From: Citrobacter amalonaticus
GTDB lineage: Bacteria; Pseudomonadota; Gammaproteobacteria; Enterobacterales; Enterobacteriaceae
Assembly (NCBI RefSeq): GCF_002918555.1
Contig: NZ_PQMB01000001.1
Location: 806,087-870,086, forward strand
Length of the DNA stretch: 64,000 nucleotides
Direction of reading: 5' to 3'
Shown here: one piece after another, positions 35,067 through 44,267 of the stretch
How the letters are laid out: each line of letters starts with the position of its first letter
Numbering within the stretch: the stretch's first letter is position 1
Notes under the pieces: model-generated
What the model was told of the DNA's origin: nothing
Seen by the model: only the letters and a program-made list of their open reading frames with translations
Database searches by the model: none
Program-made: the position numbers and the translations under genes

Positions 35067-35138
35067 GTGAAATATTTCTTTATGGGCATTTCATTTATGG
35101 TCATTGTCTGGGCCGGTACTTTCGCCCTGATGATCTAA
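35067..35138 (+). CDS. ypdK: YpdK, 23-residue membrane protein
   Basis: GTG at 35067 begins a 23-codon frame, a single hydrophobic helix running KYFFMGISFMVIVWAG to FALMI. I recall it as identical to E. coli YpdK, a small membrane protein in the same place between lpxP and alaC. GGAGAGATGAAAC gives the ribosome binding site. The function is unknown. An intrinsic terminator follows within 20 bp. Confidence 0.9.
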   Translation: MKYFFMGISFMVIVWAGTFALMI

Positions 35139-35157
35139 ATAAAAAGATGCAGCAAAA

Positions 35158-35183
35158 AAACAGGAGCCTTTGGGCTCCTGTTT
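35158..35183. terminator. Bidirectional terminator between ypdK and alaC
   Basis: ACAGGAGCC and GGCTCCTGT form a stem around a 4-nt loop. On the minus strand it is followed by seven T (for alaC), on the + strand by TTTGC (for ypdK). Confidence 0.85.
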
Positions 35184-35189
35184 GCATTT

Positions 35190-36428
35190 CTATTCGGCAC
35201 TCTCAGTGGCTGACTTCGTGCCGACCGGCAGTAAGCCATCCGCACGGAACATCGATTTGATCCCCCTGACTGCCTGACGGATACGATCGCGATTTTCAAT
35301 CAACGCAAATCGGACATGCGTGTCGCCGTAATCTCCAAAGCCGATACCGGGTGAAACACACACTTTAGCGTCATTGAGCAGCTTTTTGGCGAACTCCAGC
35401 GAGCCCATCGCCGCATAGGGTTCCGGGATTTTTGCCCAGACATACATCGAGGCTTTCGGCGTCTCCACCATCCACCCGGCTTCGTGCAATCCTTTAACCA
35501 GCACGTCCCGACGCCGTTTGTACTGCCCGGCGATGTCGCGCACACACTGTTGATCCCCCTCCAGCGCTGCAATGGCCGCCACCTGTAGCGGCGTAAAGGT
35601 ACCATAGTCGTGGTAGCTCTTAATACGCGCCAGAGCGCTAACCAGCGTTTTGTTACCCACCATAAAGCCGATACGCCAGCCCGCCATGTTGTAACTTTTC
35701 GACAGGGTGAAAAACTCCACAGCCACATCGCGCGCGCCCGGCACCTGCATGATCGACGGCGCTTTCCAGCCATCGTAAACAATATCGGCATAGGCCAGGT
35801 CGTGAACCACCAGCACATCATAACGTTTTGCCAGGGCGACCACTTTTTCGAAGAACTCCAGCTCAACGCACTGTGCCGTTGGGTTTGACGGGAAACCGAG
35901 GATCATCATCTTTGGCTTCGGATAGCTTTCGCGAATCGCCCGCTCCAGCTCACTGAAAAAATCGACGCCTTCCACCAGCGGTACGGAGCGTACCTGCGCA
36001 CCAGCGATAACCGCGCCGTAAATATGGATGGGGTAGCTCGGGTTCGGCACCAGCACCGTGTCACCGTGATCGAGTGTCGCCAGCATCAGATGCGCCAGCC
36101 CTTCTTTTGAACCGATGGTAACAATGGCTTCTGATTCCGGATCGATCTCCACGTCGTAGCGCTCCTGATACCAGCGGGAAATCGCCCGACGCAGGCGCGG
36201 AATACCACGAGAGGTTGAATAACCGTGCGTATCCGGGCGCTGCGCCACGGTACAGAGTTTTTCGACAATGTGAGGCGGCGTGGCGCCATCCGGATTCCCC
36301 ATGCTGAAGTCGATAATATCTTCGCCACGCCGACGCGCAGCCATTTTCAGTTCAGCGGTGATGTTGAAAACATAGGGAGGGAGACGATCAATACGCGTAA
36401 AGCGACGTTCAGGGCGGGAGTCAGCCAT
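35190..36428 (-). CDS. alaC: AlaC, glutamate-pyruvate aminotransferase
   Basis: A 412-residue class I/II aminotransferase collinear with E. coli AlaC (YfdZ). It has [14 protein letters not shown], the cofactor-binding [14 protein letters not shown] and the PLP lysine in [15 protein letters not shown]. It makes alanine from pyruvate and glutamate, together with AlaA. The ATG at 36428 has AACGTTACTCTGAGGATATT upstream, with GAGGAT as ribosome binding site. Confidence 0.95.
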   Translation of the reverse strand: MADSRPERRFTRIDRLPPYVFNITAELKMAARRRGEDIIDFSMGNPDGATPPHIVEKLCTVAQRPDTHGYSTSRGIPRLRRAISRWYQERYDVEIDPESEAIVTIGSKEGLAHLMLATLDHGDTVLVPNPSYPIHIYGAVIAGAQVRSVPLVEGVDFFSELERAIRESYPKPKMMILGFPSNPTAQCVELEFFEKVVALAKRYDVLVVHDLAYADIVYDGWKAPSIMQVPGARDVAVEFFTLSKSYNMAGWRIGFMVGNKTLVSALARIKSYHDYGTFTPLQVAAIAALEGDQQCVRDIAGQYKRRRDVLVKGLHEAGWMVETPKASMYVWAKIPEPYAAMGSLEFAKKLLNDAKVCVSPGIGFGDYGDTHVRFALIENRDRIRQAVRGIKSMFRADGLLPVGTKSATESAE

Positions 36429-36813
36429 AATATCCTCAGAGTAACGTTAGCGCCCGGACCGTCCGAGCGACGCTGCCACGATGGTGGCACGCTTAGAAAA
36501 TAGCCTGATTATTTTCCTTCTGTCGAGAGGTAAGCGAAAATATTTTTCTGTAGCCAAAAGGGGATATTCAAAACTAAAACGGGAAGTAAAGTATTTTTCC
36601 ATCGGTATATAATCACCATTATTTAACATTTTATTATTAAATACATTACGTTGTGTTCGGTTCTGGCGGACGAGATATTGTAAATACAACAATAACGCAA
36701 CAATCCCCTTTTAAAAGTGTGGTTTTTCCTCATTACCCCCATGCTGCGGGCATACTGGCGATCCGGGTTCAGGTTACTTATCATAGTGTTTTATCCCTGT
36801 CGCAGAGTCATCC
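36429..36813. promoter_or_regulatory. Divergent intergenic region alaC-ypdA
   Basis: 385 bp with no convincing gene. GC-rich dyads near alaC (GCCACGATGGTGGC at 36476-36489) may be part of its leader; the rest is AT-rich and should hold both promoters. Confidence 0.45.
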
Positions 36814-38511
36814 GTGCACGAAATATTCAATATGCTGCTGGCGGTATTTGACCGGGCAGCGCTAATGCTGTTCTGTCTGTTTTTCCTCATCCGCATCCGC
36901 CTGTTTCGCGAACTGTTGCACAAGTCAGCACACTCTCCCAAAGAGCTGCTCGCAGTGACCGCCGTTTTCTCGATGTTCGCCCTGTTCAGCACCTGGTCAG
37001 GCGTACCTGTTGAAGGCTCGCTGGTTAACGTCCGTATTATTGCCGTTATGTCGGGTGGCATTCTGTTTGGCCCGTGGGTGGGGATCATCACCGGCGTTAT
37101 TGCTGGCGTTCATCGCTATCTTATTGATATTGGTGGTGTTACCGCCGTCCCCTGCTTTATTACCAGCATTCTGGCAGGCTGTATCTCTGGCTTAATCAAC
37201 CGTAAAATCCCAAAAGCGCAGCACTGGCGAGTGGGGATCTTAGGTGGAATGCTGTGCGAAACGCTGACCATGATACTGGTCATCGTCTGGGCGCCCACCA
37301 TCGACCTGGGGCTGGATATTGTCTCGAAAATAGGTATCCCGATGATACTGGGCAGCGTCTGTATTGGCTTTATCGTCATGCTGGTACAAAGCGTTGAAGG
37401 GGAAAAAGAGGCCAGCGCCGCGAAACAGGCCAAGCTGGCGCTGGATATTGCCAACAAAACGCTGCCGCTCTTTCGCCATGTGGATAGCGAATCGTTACGT
37501 CAGGTGTGCGACATCATCCGTCATGATATCCACGCCGATGCGGTTGCTATCACCAACACCCGGCACGTGCTGGCCTATGTTGGCGTGGGGGAAATTAATT
37601 ATCGCAATAACGATGATTTCATTAGCCCGACGACCCGGCAGGCGATAAATTACGGGAAAATCATTATTAAAAACAATGATGAAGCGCACCGTACACCAGA
37701 GATCCACTCGATGCTGGTGATTCCGTTATGGGAAAAAGGCGTGGTAACCGGCACGCTAAAAATCTACTACTGCCATGCGCATCAGATCACCTCCTCATTG
37801 CAGGAGATGGCAATAGGCCTGTCGCAAATTATCTCTACACAGCTGGAGGTTTCCCGCGCCGAGCAGCTGCGGGAGATGGCAAATAAGGCAGAGCTGCGGG
37901 CGCTGCAAAGTAAAATAAATCCCCATTTCCTGTTTAATGCGCTGAACGCGATCTCATCGTCGATTCGCCTGAATCCGGACACCGCGCGGCAGCTCATTTT
38001 TAATTTGTCGCGATACCTGCGCTATAACATTGAATTAAAAGATGATGAGCAGATCGATATCAAAAAAGAGCTGTATCAAATCAAGGACTACATCGCCATT
38101 GAGCAGGCCCGCTTCGGCGATAAACTGACCGTTATTTATGATATTGATGAAGAAGTGAGTTGTTATATTCCGAGCCTGCTAATCCAACCGCTGGTGGAGA
38201 ACGCGATTGTTCACGGTATTCAGCCCTGCAAAGGGAAAGGCGTGGTTACCATCAGCGTTGCCGAATGCGGTAACCGGGTACGCATTGCCGTCAGGGATAC
38301 CGGCCACGGTATCGACCCAAAAGTCATTGAACGCGTGGAGGCGAACGAAATGCCCGGTAATAAAATCGGCCTGCTGAACGTGCACCATCGCGTTAAGCTT
38401 TTATATGGAGAAGGGCTGCATATTCGTCGCCTGGAACCTGGTACAGAGATTGCGTTCTCTGTGCCAAACCAGCGCTCTGCGGATGCCGTTCCGGCCACGT
38501 TATTGCTTTAA
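36814..38511 (+). CDS. ypdA: YpdA (PyrS), LytS-type pyruvate-sensing histidine kinase
   Basis: A 565-residue kinase collinear with E. coli YpdA. It has six N-terminal membrane helices of the 5TM-LYT type (to about residue 200), a GAF domain (about 220-345), then a LytS-type H-box [17 protein letters not shown] and an ATPase domain ([20 protein letters not shown]). It senses extracellular pyruvate and phosphorylates YpdB. The start is GTG at 36814, matching the known N-terminus MHEIFNMLL. Confidence 0.95.
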   Translation: MHEIFNMLLAVFDRAALMLFCLFFLIRIRLFRELLHKSAHSPKELLAVTAVFSMFALFSTWSGVPVEGSLVNVRIIAVMSGGILFGPWVGIITGVIAGVHRYLIDIGGVTAVPCFITSILAGCISGLINRKIPKAQHWRVGILGGMLCETLTMILVIVWAPTIDLGLDIVSKIGIPMILGSVCIGFIVMLVQSVEGEKEASAAKQAKLALDIANKTLPLFRHVDSESLRQVCDIIRHDIHADAVAITNTRHVLAYVGVGEINYRNNDDFISPTTRQAINYGKIIIKNNDEAHRTPEIHSMLVIPLWEKGVVTGTLKIYYCHAHQITSSLQEMAIGLSQIISTQLEVSRAEQLREMANKAELRALQSKINPHFLFNALNAISSSIRLNPDTARQLIFNLSRYLRYNIELKDDEQIDIKKELYQIKDYIAIEQARFGDKLTVIYDIDEEVSCYIPSLLIQPLVENAIVHGIQPCKGKGVVTISVAECGNRVRIAVRDTGHGIDPKVIERVEANEMPGNKIGLLNVHHRVKLLYGEGLHIRRLEPGTEIAFSVPNQRSADAVPATLLL

Positions 38512-38525
38512 CCCGGAGTTGATTT

Positions 38526-39260
38526 GTGAAAGTCATCATCGTTGAAGATGAATTCCTGGCCCAGCAGGAACTGAGCTGGCTGATTAAAGAACACAGCCAG
38601 ATGGAGATTGTCGGCACGTTTGACGACGGTCTGGACGTGCTGAAATTTTTACAGCATAACCGCGTTGATGCCCTTTTTCTGGACATCAATATTCCTTCTC
38701 TGGATGGCGTACTGCTGGCACAAAACATCAGCCAGTTCGCCCATAAGCCGTTTATTGTCTTTATTACCGCATGGAAGGAGCACGCGGTAGAGGCCTTCGA
38801 GCTGGAAGCCTTTGATTACATTCTCAAGCCGTACCAGGAATCACGCATTGTCGGAATGCTGCAAAAGCTGGAGACAGCCTGGCAACAGCAGCAGGCAGGG
38901 ACGACGCCAGCCGGATCCGTCATGCGGGAGAATGATACAATCAACCTGATCAAAGACGAGCGGATCATCGTCACGCCGATCAACGAAATCTACTATGCCG
39001 AAGCACACGAAAAAATGACGTTTGTCTATACCAAACGTGAGTCGTACGTGATGCCGATGAATCTCACCGAATTTTGCAGCAAACTTCCGGCTGCGCATTT
39101 CTTTCGCTGCCACCGGTCATTCTGCGTGAATCTGAATAAAATCCGGGAGATTGAACCCTGGTTTAATAACACCTACATTCTGCGGCTCAAAGACCGGGAG
39201 TTTGAAATTCCAGTCAGCCGGAGTAAGGTGAAAGAGTTCAGGCAGTTAATGCATTTATAG
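38526..39260 (+). CDS. ypdB: YpdB (PyrR), LytTR response regulator
   Basis: A 244-residue response regulator with a receiver domain (VIIVEDEFLAQ, LFLDINIPSLDG with the phospho-Asp, FDYILKPY) and a C-terminal LytTR DNA-binding domain (NEIYYAEAHEKMTFVYT, HFFRCHRSFCVNLNKI). In E. coli it activates the pyruvate-related transporter gene yhjX. GTG start with CGGAG upstream, 14 bp after ypdA. Confidence 0.95.
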   Translation: MKVIIVEDEFLAQQELSWLIKEHSQMEIVGTFDDGLDVLKFLQHNRVDALFLDINIPSLDGVLLAQNISQFAHKPFIVFITAWKEHAVEAFELEAFDYILKPYQESRIVGMLQKLETAWQQQQAGTTPAGSVMRENDTINLIKDERIIVTPINEIYYAEAHEKMTFVYTKRESYVMPMNLTEFCSKLPAAHFFRCHRSFCVNLNKIREIEPWFNNTYILRLKDREFEIPVSRSKVKEFRQLMHL

Positions 39261-39274
39261 CGCGGGAAAGAGTA

Positions 39275-40132
39275 ATGAAAGAGCCAGGCTTACCAGCAGA
39301 CCAACAATTTTTTGCCGATCTGTTCAGCGGCCTGGTATTAAACCCCCAGCGTCTCGGCCACGTCTGGTTTGCCACCCAGCCCACCAGCTTACCCGGCGGC
39401 AGCTTATGCCTTGATTTTCCCCGCCTGGACATTGTGCTGCGCGGCGAATACGGCAATCAACTGGAAAAACGTCAGCATCACCTCAGCGAAGGCGAGATGT
39501 TATTTATTCCAGCCCGCGCCGCCAACCTGCCAGTCAGCGATAAACCGGTCATGTTGCTGGGTCTGGTCTTTGCTCCCGCCTGGCTGGGGGTGTCGTTTTA
39601 TGATAACCGCACCACGTCCCTGCTGCGTCCGATCAGACGTATCGAGCTGCCACACCTGCAGCGCGGCGAAGGCGAAGCCATGCTCACGGCGCTCACCCAT
39701 TTGAGCCGCTCGCCGCAGCAGCAGGACGTCATTCAGCCGCTGGTGCTCAGCCTGTTGAATCTGTGCCGGAACGTGGTGAGTACGCGCCCGGATTCACCGC
39801 TTCCACGTTCAGAATTCCTTTACCAGAGTATGTGCAACTGGATCCAGGACAATTACGCCCAGCCGTTAACCCGTGACAGCGTGGCGCATTTTTTTAATAT
39901 CACGCCAAACCATCTATCCCGCCTATTTGCCCGGCACAGCACAATGAGTTTTGTGGAATATGTCCGCTGGGTACGTATGGCGAAAGCCCGAATGATTTTA
40001 CAGAAATATCACCTGTCGATCGGAGAAATAGCGGAACGCTGTGGATATCAGGACAGCGACTATTTTTGTCGCCTGTTTCGCCGTCAGTTTGGTCTGACAC
40101 CGGGGGAGTATAGCGCGCGTTTCCAGGGATAA
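39275..40132 (+). CDS. ypdC: YpdC, AraC-family transcriptional regulator
   Basis: A 285-residue AraC/XylS regulator with an N-terminal cupin-like sensor half and a C-terminal double helix-turn-helix (SVAHFFNITPNHLSRLFARH, then IGEIAERCGYQDSDYFCRLFRRQFG). It is the third gene of the ypdABC operon, 14 bp after ypdB with GGGAAAGAGTA upstream. Targets are unknown. E. coli has fryA next; here about 10 kb of other DNA intervenes. Confidence 0.92.
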   Translation: MKEPGLPADQQFFADLFSGLVLNPQRLGHVWFATQPTSLPGGSLCLDFPRLDIVLRGEYGNQLEKRQHHLSEGEMLFIPARAANLPVSDKPVMLLGLVFAPAWLGVSFYDNRTTSLLRPIRRIELPHLQRGEGEAMLTALTHLSRSPQQQDVIQPLVLSLLNLCRNVVSTRPDSPLPRSEFLYQSMCNWIQDNYAQPLTRDSVAHFFNITPNHLSRLFARHSTMSFVEYVRWVRMAKARMILQKYHLSIGEIAERCGYQDSDYFCRLFRRQFGLTPGEYSARFQG

Positions 40133-40217
40133 TGACCGGATGCCGACGCGCCGGAGTTACTCCATGACGCCGAAGTTCTGCCGATGAATGACGCAGAATT
40201 TCGGCACGGATTCAGCC

Positions 40218-40700
40218 TTAAACCTTGAGCAATTTCACCGTAGCATCCACGTCTATCTCATCTTCAGAAAAGATCAACGTCGATCCCTGAAACGTGGTGA
40301 TCGCCAGTTTTTTTAGCGAGCGCATTTCACCTGGCTTAGCCTCTGATTTCGGCCTGATGCTGCTCATCAGTACCCCCACAGACAGCACCGCATTCTCTTT
40401 ATCGATACGGGTATCGGCAGGCACTTCTTCGTGATAAACCAGATAAGACTTAATCGACGTCAGCTTCAGACGCTCGCCCGCGATATAGATGTATTTGCTT
40501 TCCGGAATAACCTTCACGGCATAGGCTGACAAACCTTTATTATTGGTCGTAGGCTCAAAAGTCACCGCCGCGTCTTTCTTAATCAGCTCAGGATTGGCAA
40601 CCTTAATCACATGAAAATAACGGTTATCGCCGTTTTCATCTTTGATAAATCCAAAACCTTTATCTTTAAACCATGTTGTGATCGTTCCGTTCATCGCCAT
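40218..40700 (-). CDS. Cold-shock-domain protein with unknown C-terminal domain
   Basis: A 160-residue protein. Residues about 3-60 form a cold-shock domain (NGTITTWFKDKGFGFIKDENG with the RNP1-like KGFGFI, and RYFHV in place of RNP2 VFVHF). Residues about 70-160 form a second, beta-rich part (LTSIKSYLVYHEEVP, FQGSTLIFSEDEIDVD) that I do not recognise. Single-stranded nucleic acid binding is likely from the first part. The start is taken at ATG 40698-40700 because AGGTGGTA precedes it; MNG two codons later is possible. An ERIC-type repeat lies just upstream. Confidence 0.75.
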   Translation of the reverse strand: MAMNGTITTWFKDKGFGFIKDENGDNRYFHVIKVANPELIKKDAAVTFEPTTNNKGLSAYAVKVIPESKYIYIAGERLKLTSIKSYLVYHEEVPADTRIDKENAVLSVGVLMSSIRPKSEAKPGEMRSLKKLAITTFQGSTLIFSEDEIDVDATVKLLKV

Positions 40701-40720
40701 TACCACCTGATTAATTGTTT

Positions 40721-40830
40721 ATACTCTAAATAATTCGAGTTGCAGGAAGGCACCCCCGCAGGGGCGATGCCCAGGGATGGGCCGGGTAACAAAGCCAACG
40801 CACCAGCAACCTGAAGTATGACGAGTATAC
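40721..40830. repeat. ERIC-type intergenic repeat, variant centre
   Basis: Both ends match the enterobacterial ERIC (IRU) element: ATACTCTAAATAATTCGAGT, TGCAGGAAGGC on the left and AGCCAACGCACCAGCAAC, TGAAGTATGACGAGTATA on the right. The usual core (CCCCAGGAGCTTACAT...) is replaced by about 40 bp of GC-rich sequence with its own dyad (CCCCCGCAGGGG), making the element shorter than the standard 127 bp. Confidence 0.75.
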
Positions 40831-40997
40831 TCAGTTTTTGCAGCGCGCAGTGTAAAGCACAACGCCTGCGCAGACTATGCCTTTGGCTTAAGTCTGGATG
40901 ATAAATTTCGGCTATGCGAGCGAGGGAGAGCCCCCCGATTCGCCAGTCGTGGGAAAATTGGTTATTATCCGTTCCCCTTATCCATCCGGACAGCCTG

Positions 40998-41696
40998 ATG
41001 TCTCCGATTGTCGATACTTTTATTGCCCCGCCCTGCCATGAGCAGATAGAGATTCTCTGGCAGGATGATCACCTGGTGCTTATCAATAAACCCAGCGGAC
41101 TGCTCAGCCTCTCAGGGAAAAATGCGCAAAATCTCGATTCGGTGCATCATCGGCTGGTCCAGCGATTCCCCGGCTGTACTCTGGTCCACCGTCTTGATTT
41201 CGGCACTTCCGGCCTCATGGTCATTGCGCGTAATAAGGCGATTAATGCCGCGCTCTGCCACCAGTTCAGCCAGCGCACCGTCACCAAAGTCTACAGCGCG
41301 CTGCTTTGCGGACACCTGGCCGACAACGAAGGGGTGATAGACGCGGCAATTGCCAAAGACCCGGCGCGGTTCCCGCTGATGTCGATCTGCTCAATCCACG
41401 GTAAACCCGCCCGCTCCCGGTATCTGGTCGTGGAACGCTTTTATCACGCCCTGGAAGACGGAACCTTATTGCCGCTGACGCGAGTACAGCTCACCCCGGA
41501 GACCGGACGCACTCATCAGCTACGCATTCACTGTCAGCTGTCAGGACACCCTATTTTGGGCTGTGACCTGTATGGTGGTCGCCTGCTGCCAGGCACTGAG
41601 CAAACGCCACGGCTGATGCTTCACGCCAGTGAGTTGCAGTTTGTACATCCCATCAGCAAAGAGTTAATTAAAGCCCGTCATGCCCCTGCGTTCTGA
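40998..41696 (+). CDS. RluA-family pseudouridine synthase
   Basis: A 232-residue RluA-family enzyme: ILWQDDHLVLINKPSGLLS, the catalytic VHRLDFGTSG (Asp of HRLD), SALLCGHL, and LTPETGRTHQLRIHCQLSGHPILG. These isomerise uridine in rRNA or tRNA. It resembles RluA itself but differs enough to be a second copy with its own target. ATG at 40998 (MSPIVDTFI) has GGACAGCCTG upstream; a longer in-frame reading to 40914 lacks a ribosome binding site. Confidence 0.85.
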   Translation: MSPIVDTFIAPPCHEQIEILWQDDHLVLINKPSGLLSLSGKNAQNLDSVHHRLVQRFPGCTLVHRLDFGTSGLMVIARNKAINAALCHQFSQRTVTKVYSALLCGHLADNEGVIDAAIAKDPARFPLMSICSIHGKPARSRYLVVERFYHALEDGTLLPLTRVQLTPETGRTHQLRIHCQLSGHPILGCDLYGGRLLPGTEQTPRLMLHASELQFVHPISKELIKARHAPAF

Positions 41697-41703
41697 AAGC
41701 GGT

Positions 41704-42243
41704 TTACCACATCAGATCGTCGGGGACTTTGAAATCGGCATACGGATCGTCCTCATCTGCCTCTTCCTGGCTTAGCGCACTATTTAAAACGATACTGTTT
41801 GCATCTCGCTGCGCAATTTTATCGGCCACGATCGCAGGGATAATCGCATATTCACTCTCACCACTGCCGTCAGCCACCAAACGCGCAATAGCAAGACGGC
41901 CGCTGATCAGCTGAGTCTGAGTCGCCTTATCGACGGCGACCTTTTTAATCACGTTATTATCGGTAAAGTTAAAATCAATATCGCCTCTTGAAACGGTAAT
42001 CCTGTTCATTTCAATAAGTTGCTTCACCTGGGCTTTGTATTCTTTGGCTAATGCGGCTTGTTTTTGCTGCTCGCTGAGCTGCTTATCGCGCTCGAGCTGC
42101 GCTTTTTTATTTTCTTCAACCGCTTCTCTTGCCTCACGAGCCTGAACGCGTGATTTTTTAGCCGTTCTCTGGACTTTGGCCATTTTTTTGCTGCTCACTA
42201 ATCCCGCTTTTAGCATCTGCTCTTGCAAGGTAAGTTTTGTCAT
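41704..42243 (-). CDS. yaiL: YaiL-like nucleoprotein/polynucleotide-associated protein (DUF2058)
   Basis: A 179-residue protein very close to E. coli YaiL and of the same length. It has MTKLTLQEQMLKAGLVSSKK, a basic, alanine-rich coiled-coil stretch (TAKKSRVQAREAREAVEENKK) and the exact C-terminus DDPYADFKVPDDLMW. Nucleic-acid association is suggested by the basic helix; the role is unknown. In E. coli yaiL lies far away near 8 min, so this may be a second or relocated copy. It is convergent with the RluA-like gene (7-bp gap). The start has no strong ribosome binding site. Confidence 0.88.
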   Translation of the reverse strand: MTKLTLQEQMLKAGLVSSKKMAKVQRTAKKSRVQAREAREAVEENKKAQLERDKQLSEQQKQAALAKEYKAQVKQLIEMNRITVSRGDIDFNFTDNNVIKKVAVDKATQTQLISGRLAIARLVADGSGESEYAIIPAIVADKIAQRDANSIVLNSALSQEEADEDDPYADFKVPDDLMW

Positions 42244-42365
42244 TGTCGTATCTACACTCGCTGAAAAATTTGGAGAATTATACACGAAATTATTCGATTT
42301 TCAGGCAGGCGGTGACGCAACAAATCCCCGCCAGGTGACCTGGATAAGTGAGACGCTAACACAAT

Positions 42366-43247
42366 TTAAACAAGCTGAGTGACTAACCCGAGATACGCTT
42401 TTACTGTTTCACCAGGCTCCTGACTGCGGCTTATAAGGACAAGATTAGCGGTTAAATCAGGTTCATTCAGACGGCGATAAACCAGGCCTGGAATATGTAC
42501 CTGTTGCAAAGGCGCGGGGATCAATGCCAGCCCCAATCCGGTTGCAGCGATAGCCAGAGTGCTCAGCGTGCTTCCTGAACGATAAGCAATATGACAATTC
42601 GTCCCAAGCCTCTGCGTAAGCAGCACAAACAGATGCTCATGCGTGTCATGGGCTTCATAGAGAACAAGAGGTTGCCCGGCAAGCATTTCGATCGTTAAAC
42701 AGGAATGCTTAACGAGGGAGTGATCCTCAGGAAGTGCAACGAGGATTTCCCAGTCACCAATGCTTCTGACGGCAATGTCGGGTACCGCAATATTACTGTG
42801 CGCCGGGGTATAACCCACATCCAGAAGTCCTGTAAGAATGGCATCGACTTGTTCCTGTGGGCCAACTTCCCGGATAGTCAGTTCTACATCTGGAAAGTTC
42901 TTATGAAAAAGGCGCAGGTCAGATATCAACTTCCCACTAAAGATGGCATTCCCGGCAAATCCCACGCGTAGCCGACCCGTTTCTCCGCGAAGAGAACGTT
43001 CCGCAGTACGCCTGGCGTGTTCAGCCTGCTCAAGTATCCGCTTTGCTTCAATCTGCATTAATAACCCGGCCTCGGTAAGCTCAACCCGGCGACTGGTACG
43101 GATAAAAAGCGCGCCTCCGAGTTCAGCCTCAAGCGCCTTAATTTGCATACTCAGCGCGGGTTGAACGATGTTAAGCCTTTCGGCGGCGCGACCAAAGTGG
43201 CCCTCCTGGGCGACAGCCAAAAAGTAACGCAGGTGTCGTAATTCCAT
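42366..43247 (-). CDS. LysR-type regulator, partner of the SnoaL-like gene
   Basis: A 293-residue LysR regulator with the helix-turn-helix FLAVAEEGHFGRAAERLN-type (here FLAVAQEGHFGRAAERLNIVQPALS) and a standard effector domain (VGFAGNAIFSGKL, LLDVGYTPAHSN). GGAGGGAT precedes the ATG. It is divergent from the SnoaL-like gene with 107 bp between, so that gene is its likely target. The inducer is unknown; the BenM/CatM-like N-terminus hints at aromatic compounds. Confidence 0.88.
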   Translation of the reverse strand: MELRHLRYFLAVAQEGHFGRAAERLNIVQPALSMQIKALEAELGGALFIRTSRRVELTEAGLLMQIEAKRILEQAEHARRTAERSLRGETGRLRVGFAGNAIFSGKLISDLRLFHKNFPDVELTIREVGPQEQVDAILTGLLDVGYTPAHSNIAVPDIAVRSIGDWEILVALPEDHSLVKHSCLTIEMLAGQPLVLYEAHDTHEHLFVLLTQRLGTNCHIAYRSGSTLSTLAIAATGLGLALIPAPLQQVHIPGLVYRRLNEPDLTANLVLISRSQEPGETVKAYLGLVTQLV

Positions 43248-43354
43248 ATCCCTCCAGCAATCATAAAAAATGATTAATTAATAACATCCATATATTTTAT
43301 CTTATCCATTTTATCCGCCAAACTGAATTCAATTGAACAACCGGAGCTAACTCA

Positions 43355-43936
43355 ATGCACAATCAACTGAACGATCGCCAACAACTCAATGACCTGGTCA
43401 ATGGCTGGATGCACCGGGATCTCGGTGAATGGGAGCAATTACGCGAGCTGTTCCATCCCGATGGCACAATTGAAATTACGTGGTTTGAGGGATTGGGCAG
43501 CGATTTTGTCGATGGTTCAAAGCGTATGGGGGCATCGGATTTACGTACAAAGCACCTTATCGCGTCTCCTGCTGTAACGTTCAATGCCGACGGGAATAAA
43601 GCAATTCTTGAAACTAACGCAATAATTATCGCTGAGAACGTAAAACTGAATATTGGCTGTGAATGCCACAACCGCTTTTATGATCTGGCAGAAAAGAGAG
43701 AGGGCGCATGGAAGCTGTTTCGTCGGCAGAGTGTTTACGACATCGGCACATTTACGTTCCCGTCAGGTCCAGTTGAGATCGACAAGAGCGTGGTCATCAA
43801 ATACCCACGGGAATATGCTGCGCTGGCTTACTTACTGGAGCAGAGCGGATTTCCACTCGCACGCGTATTTGCGACCCGAGGTAGTGAGCTGGAGACAAAA
43901 ATGAAAGCCGATGGTCAGCTCTGGCTATCAGCCTGA
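43355..43936 (+). CDS. SnoaL-like (NTF2-fold) protein, putative hydratase or cyclase
   Basis: A 193-residue protein whose first 130 residues match the SnoaL/NTF2-like pattern (LNDLVNGWMHRDLGEWEQLRELF, HPDGTIEITWF, GCECHNRFYDLAEK, WKLFRRQSVYD), plus about 50 extra C-terminal residues (YPREYAALAYLLEQSG). Members include dehydratases, isomerases and ring-hydroxylation subunits. CGGAGCTAACTCA precedes the ATG. The divergent LysR regulator suggests an inducible catabolic step. The substrate is unknown. Confidence 0.75.
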   Translation: MHNQLNDRQQLNDLVNGWMHRDLGEWEQLRELFHPDGTIEITWFEGLGSDFVDGSKRMGASDLRTKHLIASPAVTFNADGNKAILETNAIIIAENVKLNIGCECHNRFYDLAEKREGAWKLFRRQSVYDIGTFTFPSGPVEIDKSVVIKYPREYAALAYLLEQSGFPLARVFATRGSELETKMKADGQLWLSA

Positions 43937-44021
43937 TTTATAAATCCTTTGGCACCTGATTACCCTGTACCGCCGGTGAAAAGCCAACATTCACCGGCCT
44001 TGTTATGCCCGTCCAGAAGCA

Positions 44022-44267
44022 CTACTCATTACCCCATTGGTTCAGGAACTCCGCAATCTCATCGATTCGTTGCGCCTCAATACCGGCTTCACTGGCCATC
44101 TCTTTCTGCGCATCCTCACTGATTTCCTCATTATTCATCAGGCGGGTTATCAGTAACTGAAAATAGCGAGCCAGGGGATCGCGCTCAGAATCCTTTACAG
44201 ATTCTGCAGTTTCCGTCGAATACTCATCCACGATGTCATAATATTTCAGCGGTACGTCATTATTCAT
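44022..44267 (-). CDS. ymjA: YmjA, small conserved protein (DUF2543)
   Basis: An 81-residue acidic protein, the same length as E. coli YmjA and matching it in [27 protein letters not shown] and the C-terminus [18 protein letters not shown] at 44265-44267 has AGGAGATTGCTT upstream. Function unknown. In E. coli it lies near ordL/puuP, not here. Confidence 0.88.
   Translation of the reverse strand: MNNDVPLKYYDIVDEYSTETAESVKDSERDPLARYFQLLITRLMNNEEISEDAQKEMASEAGIEAQRIDEIAEFLNQWGNE

Noticed and set aside
36447-36692. Minus-strand 81-codon frame upstream of alaC
   Set aside because: No ribosome binding site or family match; it covers the alaC promoter region.
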